A stretch of DNA of 64,000 nt from Dillenia suffruticosa (taxonomy: Eukaryota; Streptophyta; Magnoliopsida; Dilleniales; Dilleniaceae), in assembly GCA_033439265.1 (NCBI GenBank), contig JAVTVX010000030.1, positions 8,443,774 through 8,507,773 of the forward strand, given 5' to 3'. Each line of letters starts with the position of its first letter. The first letter of the stretch is position 1. Position numbers and translations under genes: made by a program. This document shows, piece by piece, positions 36,494 through 48,244 of this stretch. The notes beneath the pieces were generated by a model, which worked only from the letters and a program-made list of their open reading frames with translations, was not told the origin of the DNA and made no database searches.

Positions 36494-37920
36494 CTCTCTT
36501 TATTTCTACATTTTTAATGGAACTTGACTTTTCAAATTTCTCAATAATGTTGGCATGCATGAATAGAAATTTTGTCTCTATATAAATATCAAGTTTATTT
36601 TCTAATACCCCTCTTAAACTTGATCTCAATATTCCAAAAGAATTTCGAAACAAGATGAATAACTCAATCTTGAGAGGTTTTGATGATACGACTTCACATA
36701 TTTGAGCTCCACCTCTTTGTTCTCAATGCATTCTCTTATGAAGTGATACTTGGTGTGTATATTCCTGCTTCTTTCATGAAAACTAGGTTCTCGAAGATTG
36801 TAATTGCCAATTTGTTGTCAACACATAATTTCGTGGAGTTCTTTTGTGAAAATAGAGTTCTTCCAACAAACTTCCCAGCCATATTGCATGGAATACACAA
36901 GAAATTGTTGCGACATATTCTGCGTCACATGTTGTCACGATCAGGTGCTTGTTTGAACTCCGTGTAAAGCTACATCACCAATGGAAAAAAATAAACCCAA
37001 TAGTACTCTTTCAATCATCAACACTTTCATCCAAACCACAGTCACAATAACCCATAAGTTTGAAATCATTAGAACGAGTGTAAAGAAAACCAAGGCCAAG
37101 TGTACCTTTAAGATACCGCATTATCTTTTTAACCGCTTTCAAAAAAGAATGTCAAGTCTTGTGCAAGTCAAATAACGTGGACTTCCACGAAGTTGTTAAA
37201 TTAAGTTGGATCCATCTTTTTTGAATCATTGAACTTGAACAATTTCTCACCACATTCTATAGATATAGCTATCAGATTGCAATTTTTGATTACCAAATTT
37301 CTTAAACACTTCTTTAACGTAGCCTTCTTGGGAGATAAAAATATTTTCTTCCATTTGTTTCACATCAATACCAAGATATTAGGACACGAACCCTAAATCC
37401 GTGATCTCAAATTGTTTTGTTATGGTTTTCTTGAAATTTCGTACGATTCTAGATTATTGTTAGTAAATATCAAATCATCCGCATATATGAATATACAAAC
37501 AAGTAAGATGTTACATTTGCTTATTTTGACATGGAGAGTATGTTCATGTTGACATTTGATGAAACCATTTCTTGGGACGTATTTGTCAATGGTGTTAATT
37601 TTTTTTTTTTTATTTTAATCATCGATATTCTGGTTTTATCTGATTAATTCTGTTCGAAAACTATAAAACTCATTTTTATGGGTTGGCTCTTTCAAATCTT
37701 TTTTATCATTTTTAAGTCTCGAACTCGAAATTTCTGATTAAAGAGGTAGAGTGCCCTTAATCACTCAACCCAAAAGAGTTAGATTTTATCAATGGTGTTA
37801 TACCAAGCTCTTAGATCTTGCTTCAAGATATTCAAGATTTTTTTTTTTCAAATTTAACACTTTTTTTCTTTTCTCCTTCTACAACATAGCGAGGGTTGCT
37901 CAATTAAATGATTTTTTTAT
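36494..37920 (-). pseudogene. Copia-C reverse transcriptase / RNase H remnant
   Basis: On the minus strand from 37920 downward come a VEGEKKK...LNLKK stretch, LKQDLRAWYNTID (usually LKQAPRAWYN), FIKCQHEHTL, the active-site block IYADDLIFTNNN (YVDD changed to YADD), EVFKKFGNQK-like sequence and VECGEKL. Then come KYHFIRECIENKEVELKYVK near 36700 and SSLRGVLENKLDI near 36600, which close the RNase H end of a copia polyprotein. Stops and frameshifts are frequent. The RT is split by a SINE at 37598-37788. The 3' untranslated end is cut by Gypsy-A at 36493, and the LTR continues at 22457-22764 on the far side. It is an old, dead element. Confidence 0.8.
37598..37788 (-). mobile_element. tRNA-derived SINE inserted in Copia-C
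   Basis: The insertion splits the RT reading LKQDLRAWYNTID / YVPRNGF exactly, and is flanked by the 12-bp direct repeat TCAATGGTGTTA (37586-37597 and 37789-37800). On the minus strand it carries an A-box-like GTTGAGTGATTAAGG (about 37771-37754), a B-box GAGTTCGAGAC (37726-37716) and a terminal poly(A) (plus-strand T run at 37599-37610). These are the marks of an RNA polymerase III SINE moved by LINE machinery. It encodes no protein. Length is about 190 bp. Confidence 0.78.
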
Positions 37921-38370
37921 ATATATGAATGTATTAACAATGAGAGAGTATACCATAGAAGAGTTGGAGTTAACATTTGTTTAAATTGTGCATAAATATT
38001 ATAATTATTATAACTTTAGAGCTCTCATATAAATATTAAATTCATATATTTTGTTGCTCCAACAACAGTGTATAAAATTTTCTTCTCAACATTACCTTTG
38101 TTTTCCACCATTTAATATATTTTAATTGGATGAGGAAAATTTATAAAATGAAAATAGAAAAAAAAGTAGTAGTTAATTAGGTAAATATTTGATGCGAGTC
38201 GGTCAAAAATGACAAAAAAATAATGGCACAAGGTCAAGGTCCGGAGGAGACAGCTTAGCTTTTGCTACCAAATGTATCAATATTTTAATCCAACGTTAAT
38301 TTCAAACCCCGGACCGGAAGACACTCTAGGTGACGAGGCATGTGTTTCCCAAAGTAATACAAGTGTTTCA
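37921..38370. other. AT-rich spacer, no gene recognised
   Basis: Possibly further decayed Copia-C sequence at its left end. No domain or repeat boundary is visible. Confidence 0.5.
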
Positions 38371-38546
38371 AAAATGTTGTCATCTTCCTAATTATATTAT
38401 TGTGAAATGACAAATCTAACCTCCTTAATGAGCGAATTATGTTACAGTTACTATCATAAAAAATGTTGTCATCTTCTAATTATATTATTGTGAAATGACA
38501 AATCTAGCCTCCCTAATGAGTGAATTATGTTAACAGTTACTATCAT
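38371..38546 (+). repeat. tandem duplication, 89-bp period, two copies
   Basis: AAAATGTTGTCATCTTC starts at 38371 and again at 38460. Both units run to TTACTATCAT with only a few differences. The array lies about 150-330 bp upstream of the ATG of ZIP copy 1. Confidence 0.85.
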
Positions 38547-38589
38547 TCGCCTAAAATTTTACATCCAATGAGGTCATTTATCGAACAAA

Positions 38590-38595
38590 TATAAA
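38590..38595 (+). promoter_or_regulatory. TATA box of ZIP copy 1
   Basis: TATAAA lies 106 bp before the ATG. The same region around it is preserved in ZIP copy 2 (minus strand near 50015), so the duplication that spread this gene carried the promoter. Confidence 0.55.
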
Positions 38596-38700
38596 AACAC
38601 TTCCATGGCTCTCCATTCAGCCAAGTCATTGAAACAGAGAAAACAGAAGAAAGAAAACCAAACCACCCATCTCTTTTGAGTTTCAACTACTTTGACCGCC

Positions 38701-39098
38701 ATGAAAGATCTCAGACTCTCTTCCTCTTAATAAAAAATCCAAGCACTACTATTCATAACCCTAGTCTTGCTTCCAACAACTGGATTAGGCGAATGCACAA
38801 GCGAACCCAAAGACCATGGAGAAATCAGCAAGGAGAAGCCCAAAAGTACAAAATAGTGGCAAGTGTCCATGCTAATTTTTGGGGAGGGGGGGATCGAAGT
38901 GTGCCTTCCAATGATGGGGAAGATAATATCTCTCTGAGGCCGGAAAAGGACATGTTCTTCATTATCAAGGTGTTCATCGTGGGCGTGATTCTGTTGATGA
39001 GGTTCATTCACGTCCTCCGTGACACATTCGACAACCTAACCTCCCCTTATTTCAATGAGAATCCTTAGGGGAAATTTTCCTTTCACCGGATTCATTAC
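38701..39098 (+). pseudogene. ZIP-family metal transporter, pseudogene copy 1
   Basis: The ATG at 38701 starts MKDLRLSSS, followed by stops and then KIQALLFITLVLLPTTGLG, the signal peptide, and ECTSEPKDHGEIS. In another frame come EAQKYKIVA, RPEKDMFFIIKVFIVGVIL, FIHVL and the DTFDNLTSPYFNENP block, then a stop where the conserved Trp of NPWGKF should be. These blocks mark the N-terminal half of a plant ZIP zinc/iron transporter, with the first transmembrane helices and the FIHVL-P motif altered to FIHVLR. At least two frameshifts are needed to read it. The gene stops abruptly at 39098, where Gypsy-B begins. It is non-functional. Confidence 0.8.
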
Positions 39099-39920
39099 TA
39101 ATGGTACATGATCCGATGGTTCATTACTACAAGACCAGAATAGCCTAAGTTCATTAGGCCATACCACCCACAAGTGACCGGACACGCTCCCAATTTTTCG
39201 GTTGAGAACTCTCTCGCTCAAGCAATCCTTTTGACCCTCTTGGTCACCGTAACTCTTGGCACCCAAGCCTCTCAATTGCCTCACTCCTCGGCGGATACAT
39301 TCTACAAGCGTGATTCATTTTACTACATGATAATCATAACTTGAAACTATCCATTAAGAAAATAAATCTTTAGCGAATCTAAATTTTTCTTAATAGGATA
39401 CGAATTTTCTCTATTTTTGGAAAAATTCCTCTTAACAATGAAATATATCTCAATAGTTACTCTTGATAAGGTATGAAACCTTTACAACAACTTGAACTTT
39501 CCTAAATCAATAGTATACTGAATCTCTTAGAAATCGTTAATTACAGTTCTTGTAATTTTGGAGATTCTCAACAATTTTTTCATAAGAAATCTATGGTTTT
39601 TACACCCCAAACTCATATGAAACTTACCATACATACATGCTATATATATTCAACATGGGGAGCCATCCAGGTACGTTTTCAGAAACTCTATACTTATCAC
39701 ACAAAGACAACATAGAGCTATCACTCAACTCTTCTCACTCTGTTTCATATTTTCTAAAACCACTCTTTTGACTTGAGCATCGAAGTCTCCTCTACCAGAT
39801 CACCCTCTGGCAGTATTTGCAGATCTTATCACTTTTGAAGACTCTGATGATTCCTCATTGTTCTAGTTCCATACTCGGATCAACAGAGTAGTTATCCAGG
39901 AAACAAATCTACCTCCATCA
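39099..39920 (+). repeat. Gypsy-B left LTR
   Basis: About 822 bp from TAATGGTACATGATCC (TG start mutated to TA) to CTCCATCA. It aligns along its length with the right LTR. Confidence 0.85.
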
Positions 39921-39923
39921 GAT

Positions 39924-39940
39924 TTGCGCCGTCTATGGGA
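39924..39940 (+). other. Gypsy-B primer-binding site
   Basis: TTTGCGCCGTCTATGGG is close to TTTGGCGCCGTCTGTGGG, the usual primer site of Tat-type gypsy elements. It follows the LTR directly. Confidence 0.75.
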
Positions 39941-40001
39941 AATAGACTAACTTTTTTTCCTAATATACTCATACCTTGTCTGCTTCTATTCCTCACCAGT
40001 C

Positions 40002-43000
40002 ATGCTATCAAAGAGAAAGAGACCTCTGATTGGTTTCGACGATGAAGATCTAGTAGGGATCGATCCCAATTGACATGATTAATTGGTTATTACTGCAAGA
40101 ATGGGTCAATATCCAGCGAATAGAGTCTTTATTGATCAAAGAGCAGATTGTGACATCCTTTATTGAGATGCTTTCCAGTGAATGGGCCTCACGTCATCAT
40201 ATGTACAATCCTGCAATAGACTCTTAAAGGGACCTTCCCATGAATGGTTGTTTCCTAAAGGTGTTGTTTCTCTCACGGTAACCTTAGGAACACACCCTAA
40301 TCATGCTACCATTACAACTACTTTCAACGTGGTTAAAGTTTTATCTAACTACAATGTCATTTTGGGCCGCCCTAGTCGAGATGGCTTGGAAGTCCTACCG
40401 AACACCAAACATATGAAGATCAATTTCAAAACTTCTCTAAGTATTGCAACTTTTGATTGCGATCCTAATCCACCAACCATCCACGCGCTAGGGGGAGAAA
40501 ATAACAATCTTTCGATAGACACCATGGACTTCAGAGACGATACCTAGTAGGTCACTAAACCTGAACTAGGCGTGGAAGCGATCTCAATTCCTATAACAAA
40601 CACGCCTGGCTAGACTATCCAGATCGGAGCCTACTTACCAATCGCTCTTTGTGACACCATCATCGACTGCCTACGTCAACACTCAAAAGTCTTTGCAAGG
40701 TCACCCAAAAACATGCCAGGAATCCACCCTCAGTAATTATCCACAAATTGATAGCGAACCCAAATCACAAACTAGTGTAGCAAAAGAAAAGGGTCTTTGC
40801 ATCAGAATGCCAACTAGCAATACAAAAAGAAGTCTAGAAACTCTTAACAACAAATTTCATCAAAGAGGTGAAATACCCCGAATGACTAGTAAATGTGGTT
40901 TTGGATAAAAAGGTAAATAGAAAGTGAAGAATGTGTATTGATTTCATAGATCTCAACAAGGCAAACTCAAATGATAGCTATCCACTCCCAAATATTGACA
41001 AACTCATAAACAATTTATCGAGCCATCAATTTCTAAGTTTCATGGATGTATACTATGGTTACAATTAGGTACGCATGACCCTAAAAGATGAGGAAAAGAC
41101 TAGTTTCATTACCGATTTCGATACTTGCTGTTACAAAGTTATACCCTTCGATTTGAAGAACGCAAGAGCGACCTTCCGACAACTAGTCAACAAGGTCTTT
41201 AGTGACCAACTCAGCAAAAACATTGAATCCTACATAGATGACATGCTAGTTAAAAGTTCTAGTCCAAAGAGCCATGTGGTAGATCTTGAAGAAACGTTCC
41301 AGATTTTAAAGTACTACAACATCAAGCTAAATTTGGCCAAATGTATATTTGGTATTACATTAGGCAAATCCCTAGGGTTCATGACGACCCATCGAGGAAT
41401 TGAATTCAACCCAAAAAAGATTAAAGCTATATTAGACATGGTGTCGCCCAAGACGCTAAAAGAGGTGCAACGCCTTACAGTACAGATCGCAGCCCTAAGC
41501 CATTTCATGTCAAAAGTTGGAAAAAGTACAAACTCTTCTTCGACACCCTAAAGAAGTCTCAAAAGTTTACATGGATGCTAGAATGTCAAACTACCTTCAG
41601 TTGGCTCAAGTCCATTTTGGGTGAGAAACTCTATCTTTACCTGTTTATTTCTAACCGAGCCATTTGCTCTATACTCCTAAGACAGGATGGCGAAGCGCAA
41701 AAACCAATATACTATATCAGCCAGATATTCCACGAAGCAGAAATCAATTACATACTCATAGAGAAGGTGGCATTAGCACTTGTTATAACTGCTTGGCACC
41801 TCATACCTTACTTTCAGGCACACATCATTGTGGTGTTGATGGACCAGCCCCTAAGACAAATTCTATAGAAAAGAGACACCTTAGACCTACCCATCAAAAG
41901 AGTATCGAACTCGATGAATTCAATATCGAATACCAATTGAGACTTGCCATCAATGGCCAGACCTTAGTTGACTTCATCCTCGAATGCACCTTCCCAAGTT
42001 CTGCTCAGCAAGCCACTGACAAATATTCTGAAAAGTACCTCTTGCCACCCTGAACCTTGCACGTAAACGGATCCTCCAATTCATCAGGAAGCGGCGTTGG
42101 ACTTATCCTAATAGGTCCTAACAACTTCAAAGCAAAATATGCACTTTGCTTTGATTTTCAATCCACCAATAATCAGGCCGAATACACAATACCCTCTTGA
42201 CGGAACTCCAAATTGCCAAGTTACTTGGAGTTAAGATATTTGTGTCTTCACCGACAGTCAGTTTGTGGTCAAACAAATCGAGGGGACATATGAGATAAAG
42301 GAACTAATGATGGTGAAGTACCTTTCTAAGCTCTGGGACGAGATGAGAAAGTTCAATACAGTGAACGTACAACAGATCCCTAGATCTGAAAATGCCATAG
42401 TTGATACACTCTCCAAACTCACTAGCTTTGACTCGGTAGCAACCAGTCTAACAATCTCCATCAAAAGTCTCTCATATTCAAGCATTGAGGAACTAGAACA
42501 GATCTTGACGGCTGAGGAGACGCCGAGTTGGAAAGACTCCATCTAAAATTACTTGAAAAGCGGTTAACTGCCGAACTCACCACATGAAACGGCGAAGATT
42601 AAATGCCGAGCCATGCAATACGCCATCATTGATGGGTCTCTTTATAAAAAATCATTCACACACCCATATCTCAAATGCATAAATTCAGAAAAAGGCGACT
42701 ATGTCTTCAGAGAAATTCATTAAAGGGTATGCGGCAACCACATTGGTGCTTGAAACCTCGCTAATAAAGCACTACGTTAGAATTCTTTTGGCCAACCATG
42801 AAGGCCGACGCGAAAGCCTACATTAAGACGTGCCATAAGTGTCAACAATTCTCCTCGGTACCATACTAGCTTTCTTCTGAGTTTTGCCCGATCACCAGTC
42901 CTTGACTATTCGCATTATGGGGGATAGACATACTAGGACCATTCCTGCAAGCTACTAGGCAACGCAAGTTCCTTATAGTGACTATAAACTACTTCATCAA

Positions 43001-43730
43001 GTGGATAGAGGCCGAACCACCAGCATAAATAACAAATGGCAAGGTACATACCTTCATATGGAAATCTATCATCACGAGATTTGGTCTACTGCATGTACTT
43101 ATCACTGATAATTGCAAGCAATTCGACAATAAAGGCTTTTGGTAGCAAGCTCGAAATACAGTATCGCCTCACCTTTCTTACCCGCAAGCCAATAGCCTTG
43201 TAGAGGTCACCAATTGAATAATCCTTCAAGGCTCAAAACCACATTAGAGGAGGCAAAGGGCTTATGGCTAGAAGAGATTTATGGCATTCTTTAGGCCTAC
43301 CGAACAGCACCCTACGAAGTTATTGGGGAGACTCCATTCAGCGTCACCCACGGATGCAAAGCTGTCATCCCAGTGGAAATCAGAATCCACTCATTGCATG
43401 TAGATCAATACCTACCAAACTCAAATGAGTCATCACTATGAGAACAACTAGATCTCCTTTTAGAATTGTGGGACACTGCTTCTACTCAAATTGTGGCCTA
43501 CCAATAGTAAATGGCCCAATATTATAACAGAAAAGTCAAAGCTAGAGTGTTCAAACCAAGAGACCTAGTCCTCGAAGGGTAGAAGCAACGGGACATCCTC
43601 AACGGGGACAAACTTGTACCAAATTGGGAAGGGCGCTATCAAATTCGCATGGCAGTTCGCCCAGGAACATGTCGCCTCAATCACTTATATGGCTATATCG
43701 TACCTTAAACATGGAATGCCAAGAATTTAC
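40002..43730 (+). pseudogene. Gypsy-B pol polyprotein, gag-less and decayed
   Basis: Reading begins only about 80 bp after the primer site with FDDEDLVGIDPN and LVITARMGQY, normally the gag-protease junction, so gag is deleted. Protease: VFIDQRADCDILY (DxGSSADIL altered) and YNVILGRPSRDGLEV. RT (40865-41520): MCIDFIDLNKA, FMDVYYGYN and the active site YIDDMLVKSS. RNase H with PIYYISQIFHEAE and QAHIIVVLMDQPLRQIL (41530-41870), then LDEFNIEYQ. Second RNase H: VNGSSNSSGSGVGLIL at about 42060. Integrase: a VCGNHIG...TCHKCQQF zinc finger at about 42725-42860, WGIDILGPF, VLITDNCKQFD, ending NWEGRYQIR near 43620. Many stops and frameshifts show it is dead. Confidence 0.85.
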
Positions 43731-43966
43731 ACATCTATTACTAGTATTTTTTACCATTTTCATTGTTATAGATTATTATCATCTTCTTTATTAAATCACT
43801 ACATCATTACTTTTGTATGCTACCACTTGATTCATGCAATAACCAGTAGCCTGGACCTCTACATCCACGAGCTTCTAGTCTATCAACTCTCTTTTCCAAA
43901 CCTAGATTCTCTCGGCTTTACACCTCTAGGCACATCAACAACACACCGAACTCAGTATACACAACA

Positions 43967-44345
43967 CACTCTCAACGCAAGACCTCTAAACTCTCTTAGC
44001 ACAATGCTAATGAACACCCACAGTACAATTTCTCTAAACTCATTTGGTGCAACACCAATGAGCACTCTTGGTGCAATACCTCTAAACTTTTATGGTACAA
44101 TGCCTACAAACACTCTCAGCGTAATGCCTTTAAACTCTCTCTTGGCACAACGCCAATGACCACTCTCGATGCAATGCTTTCAAGTTTTCTCTTGGCCCAA
44201 CGACAACGAGTACTCTTAGCGCAATGCCTTTAAACTCTCTCTTGGTGCAACACCAACAAGCACTCTTGGCATAATGCCTTCAAGCACTCTCTTGACGCAA
44301 TGCCAATGAGCACTCTCGGCGCAAGCCTTCGAATTCTCTCTCGAG
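43967..44345 (+). repeat. 50-bp tandem repeat array in the 3' part of Gypsy-B
   Basis: Units of about 50 bp, each made of two similar half-units. They follow the pattern CACTCTCGGCGCAATGCC, then TTTAAACTCTCTCTTGGC and CAACGCCAATGAG. The clearest 50-bp periods run from about 44112 to 44315. The 181-codon open frame over the array is a repeat translation and not a gene. Tandem repeats between pol and the 3' LTR are known in Tat/Ogre elements. Confidence 0.85.
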
Positions 44346-45742
44346 ATAACACAAATGCACCCATCAAGCTCCTCAACAATGCCATGCCCCTAGGTGACTT
44401 TAGCATAACACAATAAAGGGTTCTCTACCCCCATTCGGCCTTATGCCTCCATCGGCTCAAAATCTTGTAACGAAGGCTATAGGCACTATTCTAGCCCCTC
44501 GAAAAGATTCTAAGACGCAACTTCCAGCTACAGGGCAATTACATACAATAAACAGTCTCTGTATACCAGGAAAATAAAACTACAACTGAGTTCATAAAGA
44601 AGTCAAGGAGTTAGATGTCCGAGTCTACCAACAAAACAGAGCAACGAAATCATCAGGTACAATAAAAAAGCTCTTTCATTTATTTATTCATAAGATCTTT
44701 ACAGGACAAATAAGAATTCATACAAGTAGAAGTAGAAACAACACGATTTTCAAGCATTAAGGGTATAGAAGTTGGGAAGTGGGAAATATATAAAACACAA
44801 AATGTATAAACAAGAGGCTATAGAGAAAGAGGAGGCATTTCGTAAAGCTCGAATCATATCGACATGTCAAGTTCTCCAATCTTCTTTTTTTTTGGGTAGA
44901 TTTCTCCTATCTTCTTTATACCTCCCAAAGGATGCCAACATTAAGTTTAGTTCCCCCATTCTCTTCACGCTTAGGCTTAAAGTTGCCGACAATAATCAAA
45001 CCAAATCAATCGTTTGTTGCATCTAGTGCTCGACCATCTTCGTTAGACCTCATATGGGATAAACACCTCCGCTTCTAATTTGAAGTACAAAAGGGGAAAA
45101 TGCCTCCACCCCATACAAGGTCCCTTGGAGCCACCAATGTAAACCATCACAGTTTTGGTTTCCCAGATACCGTGATGGGACCTTGTATTGATAGTCTCCA
45201 TTACTGATGGAATCTTGTATCAATAGTGCTTGTAAGGTGTAGAAAAACCACCATACAAAACCTCATCTTTAGCTTATCAATACTAAAAGCATTACTACAA
45301 ACAACCCCTTGCAACTTCTACTTTTCATTTACTTCACCACTCATAAACCAAGACTCTAGCCTATAACCTCTTCTCATTTGATGGACTAAAGAAAATCCGC
45401 CGCTACCTTCTACTATTTATAGCCAACGTTTTAAATGAAAATCTAAAGAACGAAGCAGCATGTTTCGAAACTGAAACAGTCGGTTCCCCTATTTAATGCC
45501 CCTCACACTATCGTCCGACTTCCATGACCTCTCCACTGCGTTAACGTGAGTTGCTTCTGTCTTTTCCACTTCGAAATATCAATATTAGCCACATTTAATG
45601 CTTCACTTTTGTGTTGATTCCACTTTCGTGCCTGTTTCACTTTTTTAATATTATTTTCTCTGTACGTCTTTTCGAGTTACTCAATTCTCAACTCTACTCC
45701 TAATACTACTCCTTCAAACTAGCCATAGGAACGGGGGACAAA
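44346..45742 (+). other. Gypsy-B 3' untranslated region
   Basis: About 1.4 kb with no domain. It ends in GGAACGGGGGACAAA, the likely polypurine tract, just before the right LTR. Confidence 0.7.
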
Positions 45743-46555
45743 TGATGATATATGGTCCAATAGTCCATTACCACAAGACTGGAACTATCCGAGCCCATTA
45801 GGTCGTTCCACCTATAAGTAACCGAACATGCTCGCAGTCTCTCAGTTGAGTGCTCTCTTACTCGAGTAATGTTTCGATCACTCTAACTCTTTGTACCCAA
45901 GCCTCTTGGTTGCCCCACTCCTTGGTGGATACATTCTACAAGCATGATTCATTCTGCTATGTGATAAGCACAACTTGAAATTATCTATTAAGGAAGTAAA
46001 TCTCTAATAAATTTAAATCTTTCTTAATCACATATGAATCTTCCCTATTCTCGGGAAAATTCCTCTCAACAAGGTAACATATCTAGGCAGCACTCTTGAT
46101 AATGCATGAAACCTCCACAGCAACTTGAACATTCCTTGATTAACAGGATATTGAATCTCTTAGAGATCTTTAACTACAGTCCTTGCAATCTCAGAGATTC
46201 TCGAAAATCTCTTCATAAGAAAATTAGGGTTTTTATACCTCTAAACTCGTATGGAACTTACCATACACACATTCTATATATACTCAATATCGGCAACCAT
46301 CCAGGTTCATGCTTAGGAACTCTATACTTATCACATAAAGACAACACAGGGCTATCACACATCTCTTCGCAGTCTGTTTCTTATTCTCTAAAACTTTTCT
46401 TTCTAACTTCAGCATTGGAGCCTCCCTGATAAGAGCATTCTCCAACGGTTTTTGTAGGTCTCATCACTTTCAAAGATCCCGAAGACTCCTCGTCGTTCCA
46501 GTTCTACACTCAAGTTAGTGGAGTAGGTATCTATGGAGCAAACCTACCTCCATCA
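45743..46555 (+). repeat. Gypsy-B right LTR
   Basis: About 813 bp from TGATGATATATGG to CTCCATCA. Confidence 0.85.
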
Positions 46556-46740
46556 TATTGGCATCGTCTATGGGAAATAGACTGACTTTTTTTCCTAATA
46601 CCATTTCTACATCTATTCCTCACCAATCATGCTGTTAAAGAGAAAGAGACCTCCATTTGATTTTGACGATGAAGATCTAATGGGGATTGATCCCAATCGA
46701 CACGATCCACTAGTCATTACCACAAGAATAGAGTGATCAA
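46556..46740 (+). other. second gag-less leader after the right LTR
   Basis: Primer site TATTGGCATCGTCTATGGG is followed by the same leader and FDDEDLMGIDPNRHDPLVIT coding as at the left end (39921-40100). Homology stops at about 46740. It shares the same gag-deleted junction, so it derives from the same element family. Confidence 0.8.
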
Positions 46741-47218
46741 TTCAATCCAAGCCATCAACACATAATCAACCATTCTACTCAATGGCCAAAATATCATCTT
46801 ACCTTATGAAACCTAAAAAAATCCAAAAATTTAACGCAATTCAACAAAAAGGAGATATTTACGGTAAAGAGAATGAAAACATTAGTAAAAAAAGATTAAG
46901 GGTAAGAGAGAAGAAAGCCTCAGAAGTTGCGAAATGATGAGCGACGTTAGGAAAGTTGAATGGCCTCTCTCTGTCAAACCTTTTCTACTACTTTGTCAAG
47001 GTTCATTTTAGCCTTTCTCTTCATTGTTTGATCCTTCTGATAGGGAAATCTGATTCTTCAATCGACGATTGGTGGATTGTGGAGAGGGAGAGAGTGGAAG
47101 AGAGAGAGAGTTCTCAAGGCTTATGCCACAAAGGTGAAGAAAGATCGATTGGCATTTTTGGATCAAATATTTGTTCTCACTTTACAAATAAATTACTCTC
47201 TGTCTCTCTCTCTCTCAT
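46741..47218. other. unassigned sequence between Gypsy-B and ZIP copy 2
   Basis: No gene is recognised. GA-rich tracts lie near 47080-47110 and a CT tract near 47200-47218. Open frames here lack domains. Confidence 0.5.
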
Positions 47219-48244
47219 CAAAGTGAGGATGTGGAAACCATGGGAATGAATCCACTATAGGGAAACTTTCCCCAAGGATTCTCATTCAAACAAGGGAAGG
47301 TTAGGAGGTCGAATACGCAGGGAGGACATGAATGAACCCCGTTAATAGAATTGCGCCTGTGGCAAATCTCTACAAAAAAACACGGTTTTAGTCATGGATT
47401 TTCGCGACTGAAAAAATTCGTCGCTATTTTGCGACGGATTTAGCGACGAAAAACTTTTTCGTCGCTAATTTGCCATAAAATTTGCAACGAAAAGGAAATC
47501 GTGACTAAATTAGCGACGGACACATCATTCGTTGCAAAATTCGTCGCTAATTAGTGACGAAAAAATTTTCGTGACTAAATTTGTCGCTAATTGAGGACAA
47601 AAAATTTTTCGTTGCAAATTTCGTCGCTAAATATGGCAAAATTTTGCCACGGATTTAAAATTCGTCGCAAAATTTAATCTTTTTTAAATAGAATTTTATT
47701 TTTTATTTTTTTTATTTTATTAATATGTAATATTTAAATTAAAAATTAATTTAGCGACGGAAAACAAATCCGTTGCTAGATGAAAATCCCAATCCGTATA
47801 TCTGGTAATTTAGCGACGGATTAAAATCCGTCGCTAAATTTAATCTTTTTTTTAATTATAATTTTATTTTATTTATTTTTATTTTAATAATTTAGCAACG
47901 GATTCCAAATCCGTCGCTGAATTTTATATTCTTTTAATTATAATTTTATTTTATTAATTTATATTAATAAATCATATTATTATTTTATAATATTTTAATT
48001 TACATTTTATTTTATTATATTATATTTCAAATTTTATAATATTTTAATTTACATTTTATTTTATTATATTATATTTCATTTTTTAGAAGAATAATAATAT
48101 TTTATTTTATTTAAATTATATATTTTTTTAATTAATTTTTTATTTTTTTACTTTTTTTATTTAATATTTATTATTATTGTATAGGTAATTTTATTTTATT
48201 TCAATTATTTTATTTAATAATATAAATTTTTTAATTAAATATTA

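Larger units (their letters stand above)
39099..46740 (+). mobile_element. Tat-like gypsy retrotransposon (Gypsy-B) with an extra LTR-leader on its right
   Basis: Direct LTRs lie at 39099-39920 and 45743-46555, with primer site TTTGCGCCGTCTATGGG and a purine tract GGAACGGGGGACAAA before the right LTR. Protease, RT, RNase H, a second (archaeal-type) RNase H and integrase follow in gypsy order; the second RNase H marks the Tat/Ogre branch. Gag is missing. The right LTR is followed by another primer site and the beginning of the internal region (to about 46740), so the structure is LTR-internal-LTR-internal start rather than a simple insertion. No target duplication could be shown on the right; the left flank is ATTAC. 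Confidence 0.85.

Noticed and set aside
43614-44159. 181-codon frame as a novel repeat protein
   Set aside because: It starts in decayed integrase and runs through the 50-bp tandem array; the repeated residues mirror the DNA repeat.
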